Counted from the stretch's first letter, positions 53,703 through 62,399 are shown. The stretch: 64,000 nucleotides of DNA from Pseudogracilibacillus auburnensis (GCF_003201975.1 NZ_QJJQ01000014.1:84460-148459); one strand, 5' to 3'. Program-made: numbers and translations. Notes: a model not told the origin generated them from the letters alone.

Positions 53703-54137
53703 TTATGATTCTACATCACTACAATACTTCTCTGGTAATAATTCTAAAACATTACATTTCACTAACTCACCGTTATAAGAAATAATGACATCTGTATCTT
53801 TTCCGTAATCACTAATTAGTTCTCGGCACATTCCACAAGGGGATACAACCCAACATTTGTCGATTTTTTCATGTGGATGGGGGTGTGCTACAGCAACAAT
53901 TGTTTCAAATTCATGTTCCCCTTCCGAGATCGCTTTTCCTATAGCAATCGCTTCAGCGCATACGGTTATTCTTCCCACATTTGCTTCAACGTGAACTGCT
54001 GAAAATATCTTCCCAGACTTTGTTCTTACAGCTGAACCAATATGATGACTTCCATATTTATAGTTTTTTTCAATTACCTTTTCAGCTTTAGTAATTAAAT
54101 CAAAATCTCCATTTTGTAAAGCTCTAACTTTTATCAT
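53703..54137 (-). CDS. Cytidine deaminase-like protein (blasticidin-S deaminase type)
   Basis: The 144-aa zinc enzyme has the cytidine-deaminase site: CAEAIAIGKA (the C/H-A-E motif with Cys as first ligand and catalytic Glu) and PCGMCRELISDYG (P-C-x-x-C). The ligand Cys in place of His is usual for the blasticidin-S or tetrameric bacterial class. It would deaminate cytidine or an analogue. ATG 54137 follows GGGGTGA; the reading from 54152 has no site. A GNAT gene follows and another precedes. A truncated copy of its end lies at 52942. Confidence 0.88.
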   Translation of the reverse strand: MIKVRALQNGDFDLITKAEKVIEKNYKYGSHHIGSAVRTKSGKIFSAVHVEANVGRITVCAEAIAIGKAISEGEHEFETIVAVAHPHPHEKIDKCWVVSPCGMCRELISDYGKDTDVIISYNGELVKCNVLELLPEKYCSDVES

Positions 54138-54162
54138 TTCAATCACCCCCAACGTAAAATAG

Positions 54163-54672
54163 CTACTCTAAAATTCCATCAATATTTTCCCATCCATAAA
54201 CTAGTTCTGTTAACTTTTTGCCTCCTATTTCTATTTCAATCGAATCAATTTGTTTAGCACCTAGTCTTTCGTAAAAAAAACGTGAATCATTATCTTTAAG
54301 TACACATACAATCATGGAATCAATTTGTTGATGAAGAAAATCAGTCACGATCGGTTTCATTAGCAAAGTTCCAATTCCCTTTCCCTGATATTCCTCCAAT
54401 AGATAAATTGCATAAACTTCCCCTCCGTAACTTGGATAGTTTCCGCTTCTTTCTTTGCCACCAATCACAAAACCAACTATTTTGCCTTTAACGTCTGCAA
54501 CATACATTTTGCCTTTAGAAATAGCTTGTTGCCAAACTTTTTCTCGATCAGAGTAAGATAATTTCTCTAAATATTTATCTGGAACAATTCCCTTATATGT
54601 AGTTCTCCAACTATCTACTTGGACGATCGCAATTCCTTTTGCATCAGTAGAAACAGCTTCCCTAATTTTCAA
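54163..54672 (-). CDS. GNAT-family N-acetyltransferase
   Basis: The 169-aa protein has a full GNAT core: IREAVSTDAKGIAIVQVDSW at the start, EVYAIYLLEEYQGKGIGTLL (Q-G-K-G-I-G acetyl-CoA loop) near residue 93, and SRFFYERLGAKQIDS near 135. TTG 54672 lies about 8 nt after GGGGAGG, so the longer frame from 54696 is rejected. It is upstream of the deaminase, with a 25-bp gap, and probably co-transcribed with it. Confidence 0.85.
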   Translation of the reverse strand: MKIREAVSTDAKGIAIVQVDSWRTTYKGIVPDKYLEKLSYSDREKVWQQAISKGKMYVADVKGKIVGFVIGGKERSGNYPSYGGEVYAIYLLEEYQGKGIGTLLMKPIVTDFLHQQIDSMIVCVLKDNDSRFFYERLGAKQIDSIEIEIGGKKLTELVYGWENIDGILE

Positions 54673-54769
54673 ATCAATGGCCTCCCCATTTACCATTATT
54701 TAGTCGTATAGTATAGCAAATATGTTGATAGAATGATATATGTTTGATAAAGAAAGAAGGTTGTTAAAA

Positions 54770-55339
54770 TGAGAAAAAAGAAACTTCAAGAGATAGATTA
54801 AAAGAAGAAACTATAACAGATGATTATGCAACAATGGATGATGAAAATAGATATGAACTAGTACGGGGACAACTTAAATTAATGAGCCCTTCTACATCGA
54901 CGACCCATTAATTAGTGCCGAGATTTATAAGGGTTGAAGGAAATTGCTCTACAGATTATTTTTTTAATACTCCGATTGATGTCATATCTGCTACTGATGT
55001 ACGCCAACCAAATATAGTACTTGTAAACCGTAAAAGAATGAATATTTTAACGAATCATGGTATTGAAGACGCTCCTGATCTAGTGATTGAAATTACTTCC
55101 CCATCCTCTCTAAAGCGTGACAAAATCGATAAATTAAAACGTATGCTGAGTACAACATCCCAGAATACTGGATGATAGATCCCGCTTCCAGAACGCTAGA
55201 ACAATACGTATTAGCAACTAATGACTATGAAATAATCAATATTTTTCAAAGGGATGAAATTATTTCCTCACCAAATATAAGTTGTGTTTCTTTTACGATG
55301 AAGGAAGTCATAAATAATTTACAAACATTTAAGGAATGA
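54770..55339 (+). pseudogene. Decayed Uma2-family protein (paralogue of the gene at 10241)
   Basis: The segment matches the intact Uma2 gene at 10241-10825 along its length: TDDYATMDDENRYELVRGQL, DVRQPNIVLVNRKRMNILTN, and DLVIEITSPSSLKRDKIDKL. Stops and frameshifts break it at about 54799, 54910 and 55137, and the last third continues in another frame (YWMIDPASRTLEQYVL) to TGA 55339. It is a dead copy. Surviving similarity suggests fairly recent loss. Confidence 0.88.
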
Positions 55340-55352
55340 TTTCTGGAAAGTA

Positions 55353-55700
55353 TTACAATAATACATAAACGATGGCACCAATCATAATTAACCCACAAGA
55401 AACCGCATTTAGGATATACTGTTTACTTTCTTTCGCATATTTCCATTCCATAAATGTTTGAAAGCCAAACGAAATAATTAAACTCATAAAGATAAATATT
55501 CTTAAATGATGAAAATCCAACATTGTTATAACCATTACTATAATACTTAAATAGTAGAGAGCTTTTTCACCATATTTATGCAGTTGATTCACATATTATT
55601 TTTCTTCTGATACTTCTATATTCCAATTTTTAATTAGAATTCTATTAATAATTTGATCCAAAATAAGAATACTGAAAAAAATTATGATTAAAAGTACCAC
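55353..55700 (-). pseudogene. DUF4181-like membrane protein with an internal stop
   Basis: GTG 55700 lies 5 nt after GGAGGG and opens VLLIIIFFSILILDQIINRI and LIKNWNIEVSEEK, then TAA, and continues in the same frame as YVNQLHKYGEKALYYLSII to 55353. The full length would be about 115 aa with three or four helices, resembling small DUF4181-type proteins of Bacillus. Only one extra codon (TAA) breaks it. The downstream 79 codons alone (from 55592) lack a good ribosome site. Confidence 0.6.
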
Positions 55701-55802
55701 TTAATCCCTCCAAAAAGTCGTCTTTTTATCGGATTTGCCCTACATTTTCTAAAAACGTTTCTTCATTAAATTTTCCTATTTCTAATACCTTTTTCAATTA
55801 CA

Positions 55803-56300
55803 TTACCTTTTCAAGAAGGTTTCATCATCCTCGGGAGACGAGTATAAATCTATTCTTTCTTTAACATCCACATGATTACTAGAATCCCACCACTCTACAA
55901 TCATATAAATTTCACTAATATCGTTTGGCGAAATAGGCTTTCCATTATCATTAAAATAGGCTCCACCTTCAATCGTACCTATAAACTCTTCCGCAATATC
56001 TATGTCTAATCCCGATGTAGAACCGGAATGAATAACTAGATCTTCATTGTTAATAACTACATGTGTTTCAAAATGAAAAAAATTAGTAATATATTCTTGT
56101 TTGCTTTTCATTTTCAGTATTCCGTGTCCAGCCTTAAACTCATCCGGTGTGATTAATATTTCGTATCCCGTAACATTCCAATTTTCACTTTCCCCCATGA
56201 GGGATAAGAAGTAAACGCCTTCCCTTTGCTGATTGGTACAACTGGATAAGAGGATAATGATTAAAAACAATGGAATACATCTAAATAATATTTTAACCAT
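55803..56300 (-). CDS. Putative lipoprotein
   Basis: The 165-aa protein has a lipoprotein signal (PLFLIIILLSSC, lipid Cys at 21) and no domain that I recognise. The mature part includes ENWNVTGYEILITPDEFK and ends IVEWWDSSNHVDVKERIDLY. ATG 56300 follows a seven-G tract. About 145 bp of its 5' half is duplicated at 58019-58160. Function is unknown; it is probably anchored on the outer membrane face. Confidence 0.82.
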   Translation of the reverse strand: MVKILFRCIPLFLIIILLSSCTNQQREGVYFLSLMGESENWNVTGYEILITPDEFKAGHGILKMKSKQEYITNFFHFETHVVINNEDLVIHSGSTSGLDIDIAEEFIGTIEGGAYFNDNGKPISPNDISEIYMIVEWWDSSNHVDVKERIDLYSSPEDDETFLKR

Positions 56301-56569
56301 GGATATTTCCCCCCCTTTTTTCTCGACTTTTTTATATATTGACTAAAATACATATGGACGACCTTAATAAGTTTACTAAGTAATCTGATAGATATTACTT
56401 CAAATAATAATCGAGTCAATTTCATAATAGGTACTTTTAATGAACCATTCTGTTCTAAGATAATCCTAACATATTTAGTATTTTAATTTATCAATTCATA
56501 CGGAATAAATAATTTTGAATTCAAATAGCTACAATGAAGATAATAAAATGAGATCTAATACGATTTACA
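56301..56569. other. Intergenic region, nothing recognised
   Basis: Very A/T-rich stretch between divergent genes. It holds the promoters, but no other feature was seen. Confidence 0.4.
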
Positions 56570-56597
56570 TTGACTTTAATTTACTATTTTATATAAT
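56570..56597 (+). promoter_or_regulatory. Sigma-A-type promoter for the secreted protein
   Basis: TTGACT (56570-56575), a 16-bp spacer and TATAAT (56592-56597), about 34 bp before the ATG. Confidence 0.65.
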
Positions 56598-56630
56598 TAA
56601 GGAAATAAAACTATAAACAGGGGGATAGAG

Positions 56631-57551
56631 ATGAAAAAAAACTTTCTTTTATTAATTGTTTTTTCTTTGATTTTTTCTACTTTAGTCTTCACACCCAAAG
56701 TTGAGGCAAGTCTAGAGGGGAATCAATTATTAACTAATGAACAATTTAATAGTTTATTAAGTGATGGTATGCCTGAAGAAGTCATTAATGACTTTATAGA
56801 AGTAGGCTACAGCTACGAAGAAATTGCAGATCTTGAATACATTGAAAGTGAAGATAAGTTTTATAAAATTATTGAGGCTTATCAAGATGAAGAAGAAGTA
56901 GTCACTCAAAAATCAATTAATACAGCTCAAAAAAATGACATGGAAGAAGAAGGTATTGTCGAAGAAATCAGCTATGAGGAATTTATAAGAAGTGAAAACA
57001 GTATGTCTCTAAATGCTGTGGCAGAAAATAAAACTAGTTATAAGAGAATGACTACCAGATTATTTAAGGTAAAAAAGAAAAAAAACGTGTATAAAGTTAC
57101 TAACAAAGTTTATTGGTCAAAGGCACCTAAGCATAGAAAAACAGATATAATTGCAATAGGCATTAACTCAAACACGTCGCCTGTTCCTAATTCTCAATGG
57201 GGCAAACAATCTTGGACTACAATGAGTGGTTCCGAATCTGGAAGTAGAACATTTAACCACAAAAGCAATAATTGGAAAAAGAATAAAAGTTATGGTTTAT
57301 CATTTAAAATGAGATCAAATAGAAAACTAAAAGCTCCTTGGACTAGACATACAATTTACATGGAATATAACATAAAACCAAATGTTAGTAATGTTAAATT
57401 AATAGATGCATATGGACATTATGCACATCAACAAAATTATAAACAAATAACGCCATCATTCAGTGTCAAAACAGGATCAATTTCAATAGCAGTCTCGCAA
57501 CAATCAAAATTCACGCATCATCCAAGTACACATGTTCAAATTAAAAAATAA
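56631..57551 (+). CDS. Secreted protein of unknown family
   Basis: The 306-aa protein has a Sec signal peptide (MKKNFLLLIVFSLIFSTLVF, then probable cleavage after VEA near residue 26) and no lipobox. An acidic helical part follows (residues 27-120, with SDGMPEEVINDFIEVGYSYE), then a basic, beta-rich part (120-306) rich in Lys, Trp and Ser. I do not recognise the family. ATG 56631 follows GGGGG, with a good promoter upstream. It converges on a tiny membrane-protein gene with which it shares a terminator stem, a layout sometimes seen for a secreted protein and its partner. Confidence 0.8.
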   Translation: MKKNFLLLIVFSLIFSTLVFTPKVEASLEGNQLLTNEQFNSLLSDGMPEEVINDFIEVGYSYEEIADLEYIESEDKFYKIIEAYQDEEEVVTQKSINTAQKNDMEEEGIVEEISYEEFIRSENSMSLNAVAENKTSYKRMTTRLFKVKKKKNVYKVTNKVYWSKAPKHRKTDIIAIGINSNTSPVPNSQWGKQSWTTMSGSESGSRTFNHKSNNWKKNKSYGLSFKMRSNRKLKAPWTRHTIYMEYNIKPNVSNVKLIDAYGHYAHQQNYKQITPSFSVKTGSISIAVSQQSKFTHHPSTHVQIKK

Positions 57552-57556
57552 ATTTT

Positions 57557-57588
57557 AAAAAAGATAGATACTAGTATCTATCTTTTTT
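57557..57588. terminator. Perfect palindromic bidirectional terminator
   Basis: The 32-bp palindrome is built of A-run, AAGATAGATA, central CTAG, and complement with T-run. It closes the secreted-protein gene and overlaps the stop codon of the convergent small gene. Confidence 0.85.
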
Positions 57589-57751
57589 TAGATTTTAAAA
57601 ATAAAGTTATAAACATAATGATACCTATTATTATTAGAATGATAGATAAATAATAAGTTAATGCTTCATAAAAATATATGTCTTGACTAATCATTAAGAA
57701 TAAAGCTATACCAAGAAACAAATAAAGATGAGGTAATATATACTTGTTCAT
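57578..57751 (-). CDS. Small membrane protein, 57 aa
   Basis: ATG 57751 lies about 9 nt after AGGTGG. The product reads MNKYILPHLYLFLGIALFLM, then a short loop (ISQDIYFYEAL), then a second helix YYLSIILIIIGIIMFITLFL and a basic tail KSKKR, with stop TAG at 57578-57580. Two helices and a basic end are consistent with a small inner-membrane protein. It is tail to tail with the secreted protein gene at 56631. The function is unknown; an immunity-type or partner role is only a guess. Confidence 0.65.
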   Translation of the reverse strand: MNKYILPHLYLFLGIALFLMISQDIYFYEALTYYLSIILIIIGIIMFITLFLKSKKR

Positions 57752-57966
57752 AATAATAAACCACCTATTTTTAATAAATTTTCTTATTTATTAGATAATG
57801 AATCTATCTTTAATTAATCCCTTCTTTTTATTAGTCACTAATTTTCTCGAATATTCTTATTCTTTAAAATAAACTTTAAAACTTCTTCAATGATACCATA
57901 GATTTAACCATTTGTCATCTTTTTCCATTGACATCACTCTCTTCCCTTTGAAAATTGAGAAATGTT
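57752..57966. other. Intergenic region, no gene
   Basis: Promoter region of the small membrane protein gene and A/T-rich sequence. Nothing further seen. Confidence 0.4.
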
Positions 57967-58160
57967 CAAAAAAATACCATACGACCTTCATCATATTGGT
58001 ACCCATTTAATATTTCATGCAGCCTTAAACTCATCTGGTGTGATCATTACTTGGTATCCCGTAACATTCCAATTTTCACTTTCCCCCATGAGGGATAAAA
58101 GTAAACGCCTTCCCTTTGCTAATTGGTATAACTGGAAAAGAGGGTAATGATTAAAAACAA
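57967..58160 (-). pseudogene. Truncated duplicate of the lipoprotein gene joined to a terminator copy
   Basis: Bases 58019-58160 match the 5' part of the lipoprotein gene at about 56128-56275 (shared words include CCGTAACATTCCAATTTTCA and CGCCTTCCCTTTGCT). Just downstream on the minus strand, 57967-58001 is nearly the same as the terminator at 59375-59411, with one base missing from the stem. The piece is therefore a chimera of two local sequences. It has no intact frame. Confidence 0.8.
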
Positions 58161-58390
58161 ATGTTAAAATAATTTCAAACTAATTTTTCACATTAAACGG
58201 TTACCTCTAATTAACAATAATAGGATACAAACATATTCCCAATGATTCGTGCACTCGACTAGCTTATAAGTTCCACTTTCTTTATCTTCTCTATTTCAGA
58301 GCATTGTTGGCTTGCTTAATAAAATTGATGTTTTCGTGATTTGTTGGGAACCTTATGTCTGCACTAGTTATTTACGCTCGTTTCATTGTT
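58161..58390. other. Intergenic region, nothing recognised
   Basis: No gene, repeat or hairpin of note was seen. Confidence 0.35.
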
Positions 58391-58825
58391 TTATTTATCC
58401 AAATCAGTTATAGCAAAAAGTGGATGTTTATCGATACAGCTTTCTGGTATTTCACTATTTGCTATGTCAGCCTTATCAACCCCACCACCGCCTCCGGTAA
58501 TGGAATCGCCTTCTACAACAGTGCCGTAGTCAGGTATTTCAACTCCATGTAACCCATCTTTTACATATGGTGTAGTCCCTTTAGTCCAGACTGGGGCTAT
58601 ATCTCCTTCCTCGGGATTTTGAATAAACAAGCATTGTGTTTTACTATCGTATTCAAGAACTCCCTCAATTAATTCCTCCATACCACCTTCAAGATCGTGA
58701 GTTAGAACAACGGGATTATCTATTTCATCTGAATCCATCTGGTTCACCTCATTTGTCTCATCTTTATTACAACCAATAAGCAGTAAGCAAATGCCAATCA
58801 TCATATAAAACAAATTTCGTTTCAT
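58391..58825 (-). CDS. Putative lipoprotein
   Basis: The 144-aa protein has the signal MKRNLFYMMIGICLLLIGC (lipid Cys at 19), then an acidic mature part. The pattern EYDSKTQCLFIQNPE followed by APVWTKGTTPYVKDG and GVEIPDYGTVVEGDSITGG resembles short Bacillus lipoproteins of unknown function. ATG 58825 follows AAGGTGGGG. No partner gene is evident. Confidence 0.8.
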   Translation of the reverse strand: MKRNLFYMMIGICLLLIGCNKDETNEVNQMDSDEIDNPVVLTHDLEGGMEELIEGVLEYDSKTQCLFIQNPEEGDIAPVWTKGTTPYVKDGLHGVEIPDYGTVVEGDSITGGGGGVDKADIANSEIPESCIDKHPLFAITDLDK

Positions 58826-58937
58826 TTAACCCCACCTTTAAATTGATGTCACTTAATGATCAGTCCAATTTTAAATACACTCCCATTCCTACAACCTTGT
58901 ACATATTAACTGCAGGAGTTAATTGACTTCTTTTCAC

Positions 58938-59030
58938 CTATGAAAATGCTGCATATCCACTGTCGCTACCATAAGCTGTATTTCCAAAATACCAAAGTCC
59001 TCCACTATCCCCCTTACTAGTATCTAATTT
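58938..59030 (-). pseudogene. Remnant of a trypsin-like serine protease
   Basis: The minus strand reads KLDTSKGDSGGLWYFGNTAY, then GSDSGYAAFS and a stop at 58938. GDSGG is the active-site serine motif of chymotrypsin-fold proteases and occurs with the right following hydrophobic pattern. The upstream catalytic His and Asp regions are not found, so this is the very end of a lost gene. Confidence 0.55.
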
Positions 59031-59374
59031 ATCTTAAAAGTACATAAGGTAATGTCGAATTATGGCATAAATAAATTTAATTATTATCTGAACCAAACAA
59101 CTGATGTATTATTTGATGCTAGTACCCCTTTTACAATGGAGTTCAAAATTCAATGTAAGAGTATATTTTTTTACAATACTTCTATTTCATCAAACCTAAT
59201 AACAATTTTTGCACCAGCTTATATTACGCACAATTACGCTCCTAAATATAACATAAAAAACTGCTCGGAATTGATAGAGCAATCATTGTTACAATGTATA
59301 TGGGTGTGGGCACTGTAAAACTACCGTGATCAATACTTAATCTTAACACCCTATACGAATGAAACTTTAAAAAA
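59031..59374. other. 344-bp region without a supported gene
   Basis: The plus-strand frame 59052-59318 (88 codons) lacks a ribosome site and has odd composition, so it is not called. No other feature was seen. Confidence 0.4.
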
Positions 59375-59411
59375 TCAAAAAAATACCAATACGACCTTCA
59401 TCATATTGGTA
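59375..59411 (-). terminator. Rho-independent terminator of the XRE-DUF819-dipeptidase unit
   Basis: Read on the minus strand, TACCAATA pairs with TATTGGTA around a 12-base loop, and a run of seven or more T follows. It lies 7 bp after the XRE gene stop. A damaged copy is at 57967. Confidence 0.88.
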
Positions 59412-59417
59412 CCCATG

Positions 59418-59948
59418 TTATTTTTTATTCATCGCCCAAATGGAAATGGACTGTTTATTTGTATGGTTGAAAAACCGATGAGGAATTCCGCTATTAAAAC
59501 AAATAGAGTCCCCTTCATTCAAAATATGTTCTTTATTATCGAGGATGACTGTCATCGAACCTTCCAAAACGACCCCACATTCTTCACCAGAATGGCTAAC
59601 TAAATTTTTATCTGACTGCCCCGCTTCTAAATAAATCTTAATCATTTCAAGATCCCCATTGTAAACAGGCGTCAGTAATTCATATTTTGAATTAGATTGG
59701 GGGAAAACGACAACATTACGATCTTCTTTTCTTAATATGTTAGATGAACCAGAATCCTCACCTAATAATTCCGTTATAGACACATCCAAGCCATTACAGA
59801 TTCGATATAAGATCGTCACAGAAGGGTCTACATTATTACGTTCAATCTTACTAATAATACTAATACTTACATTGGATTTTTCAGCTAATGTTTTTAAGGA
59901 ATATCCACGTTTCATCCTTAATTCACGAATTTTGCCTCCATCAAACAC
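59418..59948 (-). CDS. XRE-family regulator with C-terminal cupin
   Basis: The 176-aa regulator has an N-terminal helix-turn-helix (MKRGYSLKTLAEKSNVSISI, then KIERNNVDPSVTILYRICNG). A cupin_2 sensor domain follows (SHSGEECGVVLEGSMTVILD and SICFNSGIPHRFFNHT). Such proteins control small metabolic operons by sensing an amino acid or related ligand. It starts at GTG 59948, after GGTGAT. It is the last gene of the dipeptidase-DUF819-XRE run and probably regulates it; that is inferred. Confidence 0.88.
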   Translation of the reverse strand: MFDGGKIRELRMKRGYSLKTLAEKSNVSISIISKIERNNVDPSVTILYRICNGLDVSITELLGEDSGSSNILRKEDRNVVVFPQSNSKYELLTPVYNGDLEMIKIYLEAGQSDKNLVSHSGEECGVVLEGSMTVILDNKEHILNEGDSICFNSGIPHRFFNHTNKQSISIWAMNKK

Positions 59949-59972
59949 TTGATCACCAACTTTAAATTAGTC

Positions 59973-61199
59973 TTACATGATTATACCAAACCATAAGCCT
60001 AAAGTCGTACCGATATAGTTACCGATAATATAACCAAGTGTTCCAACAACGAGAATTGGACCAATTAAATTTTTCCACCCTTTTGCAATCGCCATAGCTG
60101 CCGCTGTTGTCGGTCCTCCAATATTTGCATTACTTACTAATAAAATTTCTTCCAAGTTATATTTAAATAGTTTACCACCTACTAACGAGACAATCATATT
60201 CACTAGTACAATAATAGCAACAAAGACTAATAATAATGGTGCATTTTGAATAATTAATGGAATAGAAGCCGGTACACCAATAACTACAAAGAATAAATAA
60301 ATTAAAAATGTTCCTAGTTCTTGACTGCCATTAATTGATTCAAAGTATTTTGGAAAAAGGGCTAGCGCTGTAAATGTAAATGTAGTTAATATTAAATACT
60401 TATCACCGAATAAAGCATTGATTAAGTTTAATAAAAAGGATACATCTTCACCACTTGGAATAATGGAACCAAGCCATTCAGCAGCTTTAAACGAAATAAT
60501 AACTAATAAAAAAGCAGTTCCAACTGATAATGCGATATCTTTTAGTGAAATATTGTTTCGTTTCCAATATCCTTCAGCTAATGTGCTATTTTCATTTTCT
60601 CCTGTTTGCTTTTCAACCTCTAACACATGAGGATGACTAAAACGTTTTCTAAAAAAAGCAAGTGTTGGGATTAACATTAAGACAACAAAATAAAGCGCCA
60701 TTAACAAATTATCCGCTACAACTGTTGCCGAAACCATTTCACCTGGTGGTTCAAATTTGGCTGCCATTGCTGCAAAGTTAACTCCACCACCGACATAGGA
60801 TGCACTCATCATTGCACCAATCTTATCGAGATAGGGGATTTTGTCCTTTAGTAAAAAGAAACTAAGGATTGTTCCAGCTACTGTTCCAATTGAACTGATA
60901 AGAAAAATAAATAATAACCTTCCACTTTCCTTAAATATTTTCTTAAACTTCACATGGAATAATAATAATGGAATTGCTAAAGGAATAATAAACGCCCATA
61001 CAGCATCGTATACTGGAGATTCTATTGGAATAATCCCCGTATTTGATAAAATAATTGCGCCAACTAATGCTACAATTGCTCCAGATACTCGTGCAGCCCA
61101 CTGATATTTTTGTTCTAAATAAATACTCATTGCCGCCCAGACGACGATAATTCCCCATAATGTAATATAATCATCTGGTTTAATTAAACTGTTTTCCAT
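59973..61199 (-). CDS. DUF819-family membrane protein (YjcL-like)
   Basis: The 408-aa protein has about 11 helices and the DUF819 features MSASYVGGGVNFAAMAAKFE near residue 130 and SNANIGGPTTAAAMAIAKGW near 360. Its fold resembles sodium-coupled carboxylate or amino-acid carriers, but function is unproven. ATG 61199 follows GGGTGAG. It lies 6 bp after the dipeptidase stop. The pairing with a dipeptidase suggests handling of dipeptide products. Confidence 0.85.
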   Translation of the reverse strand: MENSLIKPDDYITLWGIIVVWAAMSIYLEQKYQWAARVSGAIVALVGAIILSNTGIIPIESPVYDAVWAFIIPLAIPLLLFHVKFKKIFKESGRLLFIFLISSIGTVAGTILSFFLLKDKIPYLDKIGAMMSASYVGGGVNFAAMAAKFEPPGEMVSATVVADNLLMALYFVVLMLIPTLAFFRKRFSHPHVLEVEKQTGENENSTLAEGYWKRNNISLKDIALSVGTAFLLVIISFKAAEWLGSIIPSGEDVSFLLNLINALFGDKYLILTTFTFTALALFPKYFESINGSQELGTFLIYLFFVVIGVPASIPLIIQNAPLLLVFVAIIVLVNMIVSLVGGKLFKYNLEEILLVSNANIGGPTTAAAMAIAKGWKNLIGPILVVGTLGYIIGNYIGTTLGLWFGIIM

Positions 61200-61205
61200 C
61201 TTATC

Positions 61206-62198
61206 TCACCCTTTGTCCATATTTTTTATAAAACGACTTGCATTTTCATACGTGATCAATGAAATTTCTTTATCTGTCCAGCCTTTCATTTTTAGTCTTT
61301 CCAATAGTCTTGGAATATCGTTTACAGAGTTGAAGTCTTTTGTCACTTCTGTAAAATTGGTTCCCATATCATGTTCGGATAAGTAATCCATAAAATCAAA
61401 ACCTAATGCAACATGTTCCATTCCAACTAAATGGGTAACATATTCGATATGCTCAATATACCGATCTAAATTTGCGTCATCCTTGGCAATAAATTCTGCA
61501 TATGCATTCATTCCAATAATTCCATTTCTCTCGGCAATTGCTTTTAGTTGTTTATCTGTTAGATTTCTCTCATTAGGACATAGAGTAAAAGCATTACTAT
61601 GAGATGCGAAAATTGGATAAGCGTCCAATTCATAAAGATCCCAAAATGTTTGTTCATCCAAATGAGAAACGTCGATAAGCCAATTTCTATTCATCATTTC
61701 GGAAACAATAGCTTGTCCAGCCTTTGTCAAACCAACCTTTGCTTTAGTGTTACCGTTATTGGCACCACTCGCAAAATCGTTTACTTCATTCCAAGCTAAA
61801 ATGCCTGTACGAAAACCCATGTCATGCAATGTGTCAAAATAAGTTTTAGTATTTTGCTCTGTTAATGGATTGACGGCTTCTGAAATAAAACTCATCCCTT
61901 CAATTCCTAAGAAAACATTGATTATGTTAGATGAACTCTTCCTATCATTAGACGACTTACATAGATGAATATGTTTTGACTCCGCAATATCGTCCATAGC
62001 ATACGCAACAATTTCTTTAAACCTGTCCCATCTGTTATGTTTATACTTAGGTTCAACCCAAACGACACAGATTATCGCTTGAACATTATTATGTTTTAAA
62101 TTTGGATAATGAATCCGATCAAATACATTTCTTTCACCCGCCTCTCTTCTTATGGCAATATCTGTTAGTATGTCTGAATGTAGGTCAAAAACAGCCAT
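61206..62198 (-). CDS. Membrane dipeptidase (peptidase family M19)
   Basis: The 330-aa zinc peptidase would cleave dipeptides. The metal site is visible: FDLHSDI (His and Asp) at residue 5, the bridging Glu in FLGIEGMSF near 115, and His in LIDVSHLDEQTFWDL and IFASHSNAF near 185-215. VALGFDFMDYLS near 270 holds the last Asp. ATG 62198 follows AAGGGAG. A dispersed repeat copy lies just upstream. First gene of the three-gene unit with DUF819 and the XRE regulator. Confidence 0.9.
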   Translation of the reverse strand: MAVFDLHSDILTDIAIRREAGERNVFDRIHYPNLKHNNVQAIICVVWVEPKYKHNRWDRFKEIVAYAMDDIAESKHIHLCKSSNDRKSSSNIINVFLGIEGMSFISEAVNPLTEQNTKTYFDTLHDMGFRTGILAWNEVNDFASGANNGNTKAKVGLTKAGQAIVSEMMNRNWLIDVSHLDEQTFWDLYELDAYPIFASHSNAFTLCPNERNLTDKQLKAIAERNGIIGMNAYAEFIAKDDANLDRYIEHIEYVTHLVGMEHVALGFDFMDYLSEHDMGTNFTEVTKDFNSVNDIPRLLERLKMKGWTDKEISLITYENASRFIKNMDKG

Positions 62199-62215
62199 AA
62201 TTAATCTCCCTTCTT

Positions 62216-62300
62216 AGAAAACTTGGCATTTACCAAGCTTTTTATGGCGAAAGTCTTAGTTGCACTAATACAGTAAGTTTTATTCTTTTTTATCTGCTTA
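62216..62300 (+). repeat. Dispersed repeat (copy 2)
   Basis: The sequence starts AGAAAACTTGGCATTTACC, contains CTTAGTTGCACTAATACAGT and ends TTATCTGCTTA. It matches the insert at 52442-52522 along its length. Here it lies 18 bp upstream of the dipeptidase start, so it forms part of that gene's promoter or leader. Confidence 0.8.
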
Positions 62301-62399
62301 ATGCGAAAGCCTTTACATTTTCATATATTATAATTTATTTCATATAGTAAATCAATCTTTAAAATCTTATGAATATGATAGGATAGTAGGGATAAAAAA

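Noticed and set aside
55353..55592. 79-aa membrane protein as a complete gene
   Set aside because: A better start with GGAGGG lies at 55700 in the same frame, separated only by one TAA, so a broken longer gene fits better.
59052..59318. 88-aa plus-strand frame
   Set aside because: No ribosome site, and it overlaps the upstream part of a protease remnant on the other strand.
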